A stretch of DNA of 14,392 nt from Casp-actino8 sp032118015 (GTDB lineage Bacteria > Actinomycetota > Acidimicrobiia > Acidimicrobiales > Ilumatobacteraceae), in NCBI GenBank assembly GCA_032118015.1, contig JAULYE010000056.1, forward strand, positions 1 through 14,392. The letters run 5' to 3'. The position numbers were made by a program, and so were the translations under genes. Position 1 is the first letter of the stretch, and the number at the start of each line of letters is the position of its first letter. Under the pieces are notes generated by a model. That model searched no databases. It worked only from the letters and a program-made list of their open reading frames with translations, and was not told the origin of the DNA. Shown here in pieces: positions 5,164-13,028 of the stretch.

Positions 5164-7212
5164 GTGACGACGCTGGATCGAACCATGTCTGCGGTTCGTG
5201 TACACGCGCTTCGACTCGCGCCTGCGATCGCTCTGATCGTTGTCCAACTCGTGTTCTTCGGACTCCCCGCTGGTGCCTGGATCCGCGGTGCGGTCATCGG
5301 TCTGCTGACCGCACTACTCGCAGTCGGTATGGCGCTCGTGTATCGCGCGAATCGAGTCGTCAACTTCGCTCAAGCAGATCTCGGTTTCGTGCCGACGGTG
5401 ATCGCAGTCGGCCTGATCGTCTTTTCTGGATTGCCGTATCTCTTCGGTCTCGGAGTCGGTCTCGTGGCAGCTGTGGCCCTGGGCGCACTTGTCGAATTGG
5501 CGATCGTGCGTCGCTTCACGCGCTCGCCGCGTCTCGTGCTCACTGTTGCCACGATCGGGATCACACAATTGCTCGCCGTTCTGTCGCTGCAGATTCCGAA
5601 ATGGTGGGATGAAACAGCGGCGTCTCAGCGCATTCCACCCGTTGTCGATTGGAAATGGACAATCGGCTCGTTCATCCTGAACGCCAATGACTTCGTGGCC
5701 CTGATTGTGGCGCCTGTTGCCATGATCGCAGTCGGGCTGTTTCTCACCAAGACCCGGCTCGGCATTGCGGTGCGTGCATCCGCTGAGCGCAGTGAACGCG
5801 CCTCACTCCTTGGCATCCCGGTCGGCTGGCTGTCGACAGTCGTGTGGATGCTCGCGGCGGGTCTGTCGTTCCTGGCACTGTTCCTGAGGGCAGGCATCCT
5901 CGGTGTGCCGATCGGCAGCGCCTTGTCGATCTCGACTCTGGTGCTCGCGCTCGCAGCTCTCGTCATCGGCCGGCTGCGCAATCTGCCGACAGTTGCAGCA
6001 GCCGCAGTTGCTCTTGGCATCTTCGAATATGGCGTGCAATGGAATGCGTCGAGTCCGCTCCTGATCGCCCCCTTCGTCGGAGCAGCAGTGATCACAGCTC
6101 TGTTGATGCAACGGCGTGAGTCATCGCGTTCGGATCTGGACGTGCAGATGTCCTGGCGTCTGGCTGATGAGGTGCGCGAACTCACTGCGCATGCTGCCCG
6201 TTTGCCACTCGTTCGACTCATGCGATGGGGGATGTGGACCATCGTGGCCGGTCTCGTCGTGGTCGTTCCGTTCGTATTGCGCACCGATCAGATCATCAAG
6301 GTCTCCGCGATCGTGGTGTATTCGATCATCGGTCTGTCGCTTGTGGTGTTGACGGGTTGGGCAGGACAGGTCTCTCTCGGACAATTCGGCTTCGTGGCGA
6401 TCGGCGCTGCCGTCAGTGCCAAGCTCACCTCGGAATGGAACGTCGATCTCATTCTGGCTCTCATTGTCGGTGGACTTGCCGGGGCAGTGGCCGCGTTCTT
6501 GGTCGGGCTACCCGCGTTGCGACTTCGCGGGCTGTATCTGGCGGTGACGACGCTGGTGTTCGCCCTCAGCATCACGTCATGGCTGCTGAACGACCGCTTT
6601 TTTTCATGGATTCCGACCAGACGCATCGAACGCCCTCCGCTGTTCGGTCGTGTGGATGTGTCGACACCGACGCGCTTTTACGTGTTCACGTTGGTCGTCT
6701 TGGCGTTCGTTCTCGTAGCAGTGCGCGGCATTCGCCGGAGTCGAACTGGTCGAGCGATTCTTGCCATGCGCGAGAACGAACGGGCCGCCTTGTCCTATGC
6801 GGTGCCGGGAGTCCGTGTGAAGTTGACCGCCTTTGCCTGGTCGGGGGCAATAGCCGGTGTCGGCGGGGGTTTGTTCACGCATCTCAATTTCAGTTTCGAT
6901 CTCGGCAGCTATGGCGTCGGGCGCAGTTTGGACGTCTTCACTGCTTCGGTCGTGGGCGGGCTGGGATCGCCGTTCGGTGCGGTGCTCGGAGCCGTGTACT
7001 TGCGTGGCACCGAATGGTTCGTCACTGCTCCCGAATGGCGTTTCCTCTCATCAGGTGTGGGCGTGCTTGCCGTGTTGTTGATCCTGCCAGGCGGTCTCGC
7101 AGCCCTCGTCTTCAAGATTCGCGATGAACTCGTCCGGCGCATCGAGAACCGCGCTCGGGCATCCGCGCCAGAACCGGCACGTCTCGAAGAACCTGTGGGA
7201 GGTGCATCGTGA
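5164..7212 (+). CDS. Fused LivH-LivM-type permease of a branched-chain amino acid (HAAT) ABC importer
   Basis: Forms the whole membrane channel of a Liv-type importer in one chain of about 682 residues, where most bacteria have two proteins. The LivH-like half (about 13-318) has YRANRVVNFAQADLG, equivalent to the INFAHGE motif, and a cytoplasmic coupling loop RLGIAVRASAERSERASLLGIP (198-219). After a hydrophilic linker (about 316-350) the LivM-like half (about 350-650) has GWAGQVSLGQFGF (398-410) and the coupling loop RTGRAILAMRENERAALSYAVP (527-548), then GSPFGAVLGA. Both halves are rich in hydrophobic membrane spans. The start is uncertain: GTG 5164 has gggga 4 nt upstream, ATG 5185 fits the domain too, and ATG 5077 has no ribosome-binding site. 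The stop overlaps the next gene's start by 4 bp, so translation is probably coupled. The substrate is unknown; the family takes up Leu/Ile/Val, urea, amides and aromatic compounds. Confidence 0.9.
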   Translation: MTTLDRTMSAVRVHALRLAPAIALIVVQLVFFGLPAGAWIRGAVIGLLTALLAVGMALVYRANRVVNFAQADLGFVPTVIAVGLIVFSGLPYLFGLGVGLVAAVALGALVELAIVRRFTRSPRLVLTVATIGITQLLAVLSLQIPKWWDETAASQRIPPVVDWKWTIGSFILNANDFVALIVAPVAMIAVGLFLTKTRLGIAVRASAERSERASLLGIPVGWLSTVVWMLAAGLSFLALFLRAGILGVPIGSALSISTLVLALAALVIGRLRNLPTVAAAAVALGIFEYGVQWNASSPLLIAPFVGAAVITALLMQRRESSRSDLDVQMSWRLADEVRELTAHAARLPLVRLMRWGMWTIVAGLVVVVPFVLRTDQIIKVSAIVVYSIIGLSLVVLTGWAGQVSLGQFGFVAIGAAVSAKLTSEWNVDLILALIVGGLAGAVAAFLVGLPALRLRGLYLAVTTLVFALSITSWLLNDRFFSWIPTRRIERPPLFGRVDVSTPTRFYVFTLVVLAFVLVAVRGIRRSRTGRAILAMRENERAALSYAVPGVRVKLTAFAWSGAIAGVGGGLFTHLNFSFDLGSYGVGRSLDVFTASVVGGLGSPFGAVLGAVYLRGTEWFVTAPEWRFLSSGVGVLAVLLILPGGLAALVFKIRDELVRRIENRARASAPEPARLEEPVGGAS

Positions 7213-10187
7213 GTGATCCCGACGTCGACCAAGGTGGTGAAGTGTCTCGGGGGAGATTCCGTTCGATTCGACATCCCGTTCTCACATTGCGCGAGATCTG
7301 CGCTGGCGAACCCGCGTTTCCCTTGTTCGTCCTGTTCGGACTGAACGCCGTCGACGAACTGGACCGCGCTGCGTTCGGCATCTTGCTCCCGGAGATTCGT
7401 GATCACTTCGATTTGGATCTGAGCACGATGCTCGGACTCGTGGCCCTGGCAAGTGTTGCCGCTCTCGCACTGCAGGTACCGATTGCTCAGTGGGCGGATC
7501 GATCGAAACGGATTCCCCTCGTGGTCAGTGGGGCGCTCGTGTGGGCGCTGTTCTCTGGTCTCACTGGTTTGGCAACGGGACTGATCGTGCTCACGATCGC
7601 CCGCAGCGGATCGTCACTGGGTAAAGCAGTCATCGACCCGACGCACAATTCGCTGATCGCCGACTACTACCCGATCGAGACCCGCACCAAGGTGTACTCG
7701 GTACACCGAGCGGCCAATGCCGTAGGCGCTTTTCTTGGTCCGCTGTCGGCCGGATTTTTGGCGTATCACCTTGGCTGGCGGGCACCATTTTTGATCTTCA
7801 CCATCCCGACGGTGATCTTTGCCGTGCTTGCGTTGCGCTTGCGTGAACCCGTGCGCGGCCGTTGGGAACGTTTGGCCACCGGAGTCTCAGATGAGGTTGC
7901 CAATACCGAAGAAAGCGCACCGTCGTTTTCTGAGAGTTGGCGCACGGTTCACAAGGTCAAGTCACTCAAGCGCATCTGGTACAGCCTGCCCTTTCTGGCG
8001 ACTGGTTTGATCGGGTTCGTGACGTTGGCATCACTTCTCTACGAACAAGAATTCGGTCTCGACGAGCGTGCTCGCGGTGTGGCCGCTGCGATTTCTGAGC
8101 CCTTCCAACTGGTCGGGCTCATCGTCGGGGCTCGTTGGATCTCGAAGCGGTACGCCGGCAACGTTGCTGGTCTCACCCGTGTTGGGGGAACAGTGGCGAT
8201 TGCCGCAGCTTTCTTGGCCGGATTGTTCGCTCTCGCCCCCAACATCATCGTCGCCGTTGCCATCAACTGTGTGATCTCAGCTGCTCTTGCTGTCTTGGCA
8301 CCGGCGATCTTTTCGGGTCTGTCACTTGCGATCCCACCACGTGCACGTGCAACGGGCTTTTCCGTGGCGTCATTGTGGATCATTCCGGGTCTGGGTGTGC
8401 TGCCGCTCATCGGCTGGGTGGCCGATCAGTTCACGATTCGCATCGGCATGTTGGTGATGATTCCGCTGTTCATCATCGGCGGTCTCATTCAGCGTTCGAT
8501 CGGCAACGTGATCATGGACGACATCTCCCAGGTCTGGCAGTCAGCCGCGGCACGATCCGAAGCTCTCTACGAGCGCCAGCGCGGCCGCTCGAAATTGTTG
8601 GTCTTGCGGTCGGTACATGCCGGATACGACGGCCGCATGGTGCTCCATGGCGTCGACATCGATGTCGACGAAGGCGAGATCATCGCTTTGCTGGGCACCA
8701 ATGGTGCCGGCAAGAGCACACTGCTCAAGGCGATCAGCGGTGCAGTGGAGGCCGACCGCGGTGCGATCATCTTCGATGGGCGCGACATCACGCACGCCCC
8801 GCCGCACGAGATCGCTGCCATGGGCATCGTGCAGATGCCCGGGGGCGCAGGTGTGTTCGGCTCACTGACCGTGCGCGAAAACCTGGCTCTGGCTGGATGG
8901 ACGCAGAAGCGTGGCTCAGAAGACGCCGCTCGAGCCCGTGAGGACGTTCTCGAGATGTTCCCGATTCTTGTGACCCGACTCGATGAGCCCGCAGCAAATC
9001 TGTCCGGTGGACAGCAGCAGATGCTGGCTCTCGGTATGAGCTTCATCATGCGACCGCGCATCTTGATGATCGATGAGCTGTCGTTGGGTCTCGCGCCTGT
9101 GATTGTCGGCCAGATGTTGCCAGTCATCGAACGTCTGTCGGCTGAAGGTGTCGCGGTGATCCTCGTCGAACAGAGTGTGAACGTCGCACTCACCATTGCC
9201 CATCGGGCGTATTTCATGGAACGCGGTGAGATTCGATTCTCCGGTGCCACCTCGGAGTTGTTGGATCGCCCTGACATTTTGCGTTCGGTGTTCCTGTCGG
9301 GTGCCTCGGGTGCCGAAATGTCGACGACTCCAGATGCAGGTCGAGGCCCGGGTTCTTCGTCGTATGCCAACGTCGCCCCATCGAGTGGCAGTGTCGTGTT
9401 ACGCACGACGGATGTCGTGGCCGAGTTCGGGGGCATTCGTGCCGTCGATCGCCTGTCTCTTGAGGTTCGTTCACGCGAGATCGTGGGCATCATCGGGCCG
9501 AACGGTGCCGGCAAGACGACACTGTTCGACATCATTTCTGGTTTCACGCCGTCGAATGAGGGGTCGATCCACATCGATGACGTCGACGTCACCTCTGCGT
9601 CGCCGAATGCGCGTGCCCTGGCCGGTCTGGGTAGGTCCTTCCAGGATGCCCGTCTCTTCCCGGAGTTGACGGTGCGAGAGACATTGTCAGTTGCCCTCGA
9701 GAGGTGGGTGACCAACAAGAGCACCTTGGCGGCGGCGCTGCACCTTCCCCCCGTGTTCGATGCCGAATCAGCGATTCGCGAGCGCACACAGGAGTTGATC
9801 GAACTGTTGGGCTTGGGCGATGTCGAACGCACATTCATCCGTGAACTCTCGACGGGAACGAGACGCATCGTGGACTTGGCATGTCTGGTTGCGCATCGGC
9901 CGAGTGTGATCCTGCTCGATGAGCCATCATCGGGTCTCGCCCAACGCGAGGTCGAGGCACTCGCTCCTGTCGTCGAGCGTTTACGCACAGATATGGGTGC
10001 AGCGCTCGTGATCATCGAACACGACATCCCATTCATTTCGTCGGTGTCGGATCGCCTGGTCGCTCTCGATCAGGGTCGTGTCATCGCTGATGGCAGACCG
10101 GGTGACGTTCTCGCCCATCCGGTCGTCATCGAGTCATATCTCGGCACGTCCAGTGCCGCAATCGCCCGTTCCGGGCAAAGGGGGTAG
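7209..10187 (+). CDS. MFS transporter fused to LivF-like and LivG-like ABC ATPases
   Basis: A 992-residue three-module protein. Residues about 35-435 are a complete MFS transporter (roughly 12 spans) with the loop motif QWADRSKRIP (94-103) between spans 2 and 3. Residues about 463-695 are a LivF-like ATPase: Walker A GTNGAGKS (496-503), Q-loop Gln542, signature LSGGQ (598-602), Walker B ILMIDE (618-623), D-loop SLGLAP and VEQS at the switch position, where LivF proteins normally have Gln. After a flexible linker (about 697-727) comes a LivG-like ATPase: Walker A GPNGAGKT (763-770), Gln812, altered signature LSTGT (880-884), Walker B VILLDE (900-905), and His938 in IEHD. The GTG start overlaps the permease stop and has gggaggtg (7197-7204) upstream. 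The ATPases should power the fused permease; the MFS part may transport the same compound or act in sensing. I see no frameshift or stop that would make this an artefact. Confidence 0.92.
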   Translation: MSDPDVDQGGEVSRGRFRSIRHPVLTLREICAGEPAFPLFVLFGLNAVDELDRAAFGILLPEIRDHFDLDLSTMLGLVALASVAALALQVPIAQWADRSKRIPLVVSGALVWALFSGLTGLATGLIVLTIARSGSSLGKAVIDPTHNSLIADYYPIETRTKVYSVHRAANAVGAFLGPLSAGFLAYHLGWRAPFLIFTIPTVIFAVLALRLREPVRGRWERLATGVSDEVANTEESAPSFSESWRTVHKVKSLKRIWYSLPFLATGLIGFVTLASLLYEQEFGLDERARGVAAAISEPFQLVGLIVGARWISKRYAGNVAGLTRVGGTVAIAAAFLAGLFALAPNIIVAVAINCVISAALAVLAPAIFSGLSLAIPPRARATGFSVASLWIIPGLGVLPLIGWVADQFTIRIGMLVMIPLFIIGGLIQRSIGNVIMDDISQVWQSAAARSEALYERQRGRSKLLVLRSVHAGYDGRMVLHGVDIDVDEGEIIALLGTNGAGKSTLLKAISGAVEADRGAIIFDGRDITHAPPHEIAAMGIVQMPGGAGVFGSLTVRENLALAGWTQKRGSEDAARAREDVLEMFPILVTRLDEPAANLSGGQQQMLALGMSFIMRPRILMIDELSLGLAPVIVGQMLPVIERLSAEGVAVILVEQSVNVALTIAHRAYFMERGEIRFSGATSELLDRPDILRSVFLSGASGAEMSTTPDAGRGPGSSSYANVAPSSGSVVLRTTDVVAEFGGIRAVDRLSLEVRSREIVGIIGPNGAGKTTLFDIISGFTPSNEGSIHIDDVDVTSASPNARALAGLGRSFQDARLFPELTVRETLSVALERWVTNKSTLAAALHLPPVFDAESAIRERTQELIELLGLGDVERTFIRELSTGTRRIVDLACLVAHRPSVILLDEPSSGLAQREVEALAPVVERLRTDMGAALVIIEHDIPFISSVSDRLVALDQGRVIADGRPGDVLAHPVVIESYLGTSSAAIARSGQRG

Positions 10188-10189
10188 AG

Positions 10190-11923
10190 ATGCAACCTGC
10201 AAGCAGCACGAGTCCAGGGGCCAAGAGTTCCGGTGCTCTCAAAAAATGGGGTCCGATCGCAGCGATCGCAGCAATAGTTGCTGTCGTTGTGATCGTGATC
10301 GCCACATCGGGTGGTGGTGACTCCGGTGACGGTGACGCCGTCGATCCCGGTGGCACGACGACTGAGACCGTCACGCCAGACACCGCGGGTGATGGATCGT
10401 GGGCGTATCCACTGTCGTATCCGCAGGCCGAAGAATTGGGTGTCGAGGACTCCATCGAATGGGGTGAGCGCTGTGACACCGAACGCGGACGTCTCGCAGT
10501 TGTCGACTTCTTTGCGCCGTTCTGCATGGCTCCGTTCGAAGGAGACAACGGCGGAGCGACGAGCACCGGAGTCACGGCTGACGCGATCACGATTGTGCAC
10601 TATCAGGGTCCGGATAACGACCCGATCATCGCCTACATCACCGATGCCGTTGCTGTCGATGACACCAATGCACAAGAGTTCGACACCGTTGCCAACCTGC
10701 TTCCGTATTACGAACAGTTCTACGAGTTCTACGGACGCACGGTGGAGATCGTGCGCTATGAGAGCACAGGACTGGCAACCGATGAAGTGACGGCTCGTGC
10801 CGATGCTCAGCGCATCGCCGAGGAATACAAGCCGTTCGCCGTCATCGGGGGACCGGCATTGACCAACGCGTTTGCCGATGAACTTGCGGCTCGCAACGTC
10901 ACGTGTATCTCATGTGGTAGTGGTAGCCAGGAGTGGTACGCAGAGCGTGATCCGTACGTATGGGGGATCGATGGCGGAACGGCTCAGAAACAGGTGCACG
11001 TTGCCGAGTTCATCGGTAAACAGCTAGCTGGCAAGCCGGCGGTCCACGCAGGAGACGACTTCGTCGATACTGAGCGAAAGTTCGGCTACATCTACGTCGA
11101 GAGCAGCGCCGAGTCGAAGATTCTCGCCGATCAGATGGTGGAACGCCTCGATGCCGTCGGTGCACGTCCTGCCGAGGTACTGCCGTACGTTCTCGACCCG
11201 GGCAGTATTCAGCAGACTGCATCGCAGATCATTGCCAAGTTGAAGGCGTCCGGCGTGACGACGGTGATCCTTGCAACGGACCCAGTGGCCCCACGTGACT
11301 TCACACGTGAAGCGACTGCTCAGGAGTACTTCCCGGAGTGGATCGTCGCTGCAGCCACGCTCACCGATACCACGGCGTTCGGTCGTTCCTACGACCAACA
11401 GCAGTGGGCACATGCCTTCGGTGTCACGAGTTTGGCCGTGCGGTTGAACCCAGACATCAGCGGCATCTACTCGGTGTACAAGTGGTTCACCGGGCAAGAG
11501 CCACCGGCTAGCGACTCGATGGCCGTGTTCATGCCGCCGTTCCAGTTGCTGTTCTCGGGATTGCAAAGCACCGGCCCGAATCTGACGCCGGACACCTTCG
11601 CAACGGCGATTCGCAGTTTCCAGACCGACAAGGCGATCAGCCAGCCATGGTTGAGCTGGGGCGATCACGACATCTGGGATGAACCGGACTACAACGGTAT
11701 CGACGATGCCACAGTGTTCTGGTGGGATGCCGAAGCCGAGGGAGCTGATGAAATCCGCAAGGTCGGCAAGGGCATGATCGTCTATGTGGACGGTGGCAAG
11801 CGGTATTTGCCTGGTGAGTGGGGAACGGAGGATCGACTGTTCGTACGCGATGGTGGTGTGTCGATCTACGACACGCCGCCAGCAGGCGAGGAGCCGCCGA
11901 GTTACCCGAGCCCAGCAGGCTGA
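10190..11923 (+). CDS. Membrane-anchored LivJ-like substrate-binding protein of the ABC importer
   Basis: The 577-residue extracytoplasmic receptor of the importer. It starts 2 nt after the stop of the MFS-ABC gene, with a G-rich ribosome-binding site (aaaggggg, 10177-10184). A short cytoplasmic segment with Lys18-Lys19 precedes one hydrophobic helix (about 21-39) with no lipobox Cys, so it should stay anchored by an uncleaved helix; a Gly/Asp/Thr-rich spacer follows (40-70). From about 122 the type-1 periplasmic-binding-protein fold begins with GVTADAITIVHYQG, followed by LPYYEQFYEFYGRTVEIV, a helix with ADAQRIAEEYKPFAVIGGPA, and a hinge/second-lobe region around SQIIAKLKASGVTTVILATDP. It is longer than E. 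coli LivJ (about 345 residues mature). A CISC motif (Cys239, Cys242) and Cys95/Cys112 could make disulphides. The ligand cannot be read from sequence. Confidence 0.88.
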   Translation: MQPASSTSPGAKSSGALKKWGPIAAIAAIVAVVVIVIATSGGGDSGDGDAVDPGGTTTETVTPDTAGDGSWAYPLSYPQAEELGVEDSIEWGERCDTERGRLAVVDFFAPFCMAPFEGDNGGATSTGVTADAITIVHYQGPDNDPIIAYITDAVAVDDTNAQEFDTVANLLPYYEQFYEFYGRTVEIVRYESTGLATDEVTARADAQRIAEEYKPFAVIGGPALTNAFADELAARNVTCISCGSGSQEWYAERDPYVWGIDGGTAQKQVHVAEFIGKQLAGKPAVHAGDDFVDTERKFGYIYVESSAESKILADQMVERLDAVGARPAEVLPYVLDPGSIQQTASQIIAKLKASGVTTVILATDPVAPRDFTREATAQEYFPEWIVAAATLTDTTAFGRSYDQQQWAHAFGVTSLAVRLNPDISGIYSVYKWFTGQEPPASDSMAVFMPPFQLLFSGLQSTGPNLTPDTFATAIRSFQTDKAISQPWLSWGDHDIWDEPDYNGIDDATVFWWDAEAEGADEIRKVGKGMIVYVDGGKRYLPGEWGTEDRLFVRDGGVSIYDTPPAGEEPPSYPSPAG

Positions 11924-11943
11924 TTTCGAAGTACGTCGTTGAT

Positions 11944-11973
11944 GGGTCCGCACTCCCCATGGGGTGCGGACCC
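11944..11973. terminator. Strong hairpin ending the transporter operon, probably bidirectional
   Basis: Perfect 10-bp stem gggtccgcac (11944-11953) / gtgcggaccc (11964-11973) with a loop that can pair further (ccc with ggg). It fills most of the 58 nt between the convergent binding-protein and ADP-ribosylglycohydrolase genes. No T tract follows on either strand, as is often seen in high-GC actinobacteria. Confidence 0.7.
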
Positions 11974-11981
11974 AGACGCGT

Positions 11982-12929
11982 TCAGGGGCTGCTCAATGCG
12001 AGCAATCTGCGTGTGATGCGTTCCAAATCGTCGACTGTGTATTCACACAGACCATGCGGTCCGTCGAACCGGCCGTGGACCACACGTCGCCATCGCTCGG
12101 GAATCGCGTCGATGCCGTAGCGCGCGCCGGCAAGCGCACCTGCCACACATCCAACGGTGTCGGCATCATCACCAAGATCGACCGCTGCAATCACGGCATC
12201 TTCAAAAGACGATGTCGTGCGCACGGCCCAGACGGCCTGTGCGAGGCAGCCCCACACTGATCCGTTGGATTCGTGCGGATTCTTCGGTGACCAGGAGGGG
12301 GAGAGCAGAGTGTGGAAGCGATCCTGATAGTCGGTGTCGACATCGGCAATCAGACCGTCGAGCGCCTCGAGCGCGTCATCACCGTCGATGTACATCCGGC
12401 ACATCTCCACGTTGATCCAAGCCCCCCATCCTGATGCTGGATGGGGGTGAGTGAGTGCCGATTGGCGTAGCACGATGTTGCGCACGAACTCACGTGGCTC
12501 ATGGAGGAACGGCACAGCCTGCACGAACGACCGCATCAATGCTCCATTCGCCGCAGATCCGCGTGAATCCATGCGCACATCGCTCCAATGTTCGAGACTC
12601 AAGGACGCTGACGTCGTCGAGCCCACATCGGGTGCGGTTTCGGCCCATGTGGTGAACCAACGCCAGGTGACATCTGGATCGAATCCGCCAGCTTGGAGGA
12701 TCGATTCCGCGAGGGCGAGCGCCATCTGTGTGTCGTCGGTGAATTCACCGGGTTCCCAGCCGAGATATCCGCCGCCGATCATTTCGCCCGAACCGTGGAG
12801 CACTGGTTCGGGGAACGTGGTGCGATACAGACCCCCTGGCTTGAACTCGAAGGGCGCACCGAGGGCGTCACCGACCGCGGCTCCGATCACCATGCCGATC
12901 GCCCGGCTCTCAATTTCGGATTGCGCCAT
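11982..12929 (-). CDS. ADP-ribosylglycohydrolase family protein
   Basis: A 315-residue protein of the DraG/ARH family, which removes ADP-ribose from modified proteins or related ADP-ribosyl compounds using two Mg2+ ions in an all-helical fold. The signatures are intact: GAAVGDALGAPFE (16-28), FTDDTQMALALAE (63-75) with metal ligands Thr64-Asp65-Asp66, NGALMR (128-133), THPHP (160-164) and the C-terminal VDLGDDADTVGCVAGALAGA (250-269), whose Asp255, Asp257 and Thr258 complete the metal site. Length is normal for the family. ATG 12929 gives the conserved N-terminus; gagggg lies about 10 nt upstream. It is alone: no nitrogenase regulator, DraT or other ADP-ribosyltransferase is in the window, so its partner is unknown. 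The stop is 8 nt from the shared terminator hairpin. Its upstream neighbour on the same strand is 99 nt away, so it may have its own promoter. Confidence 0.93.
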   Translation of the reverse strand: MAQSEIESRAIGMVIGAAVGDALGAPFEFKPGGLYRTTFPEPVLHGSGEMIGGGYLGWEPGEFTDDTQMALALAESILQAGGFDPDVTWRWFTTWAETAPDVGSTTSASLSLEHWSDVRMDSRGSAANGALMRSFVQAVPFLHEPREFVRNIVLRQSALTHPHPASGWGAWINVEMCRMYIDGDDALEALDGLIADVDTDYQDRFHTLLSPSWSPKNPHESNGSVWGCLAQAVWAVRTTSSFEDAVIAAVDLGDDADTVGCVAGALAGARYGIDAIPERWRRVVHGRFDGPHGLCEYTVDDLERITRRLLALSSP

Positions 12930-13028
12930 CGATCTTTGACCCCTCGATCGTCTCAGTGCGTGCGGCGCTGTTCGACCTCGCTGAGCACCCTAAACCAAGG
13001 GATCATGGAAGTTCGGGTGGCAGCAGGG

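Noticed and set aside
8567..10036. Minus-strand open frame of 489 codons opposite the ABC ATPase region
   Set aside because: The plus strand carries complete Walker, signature and switch motifs for two ATPases. The antisense frame is a by-product of GC-rich codon usage, with Arg/Ser/Pro-rich, protein-unlike composition.
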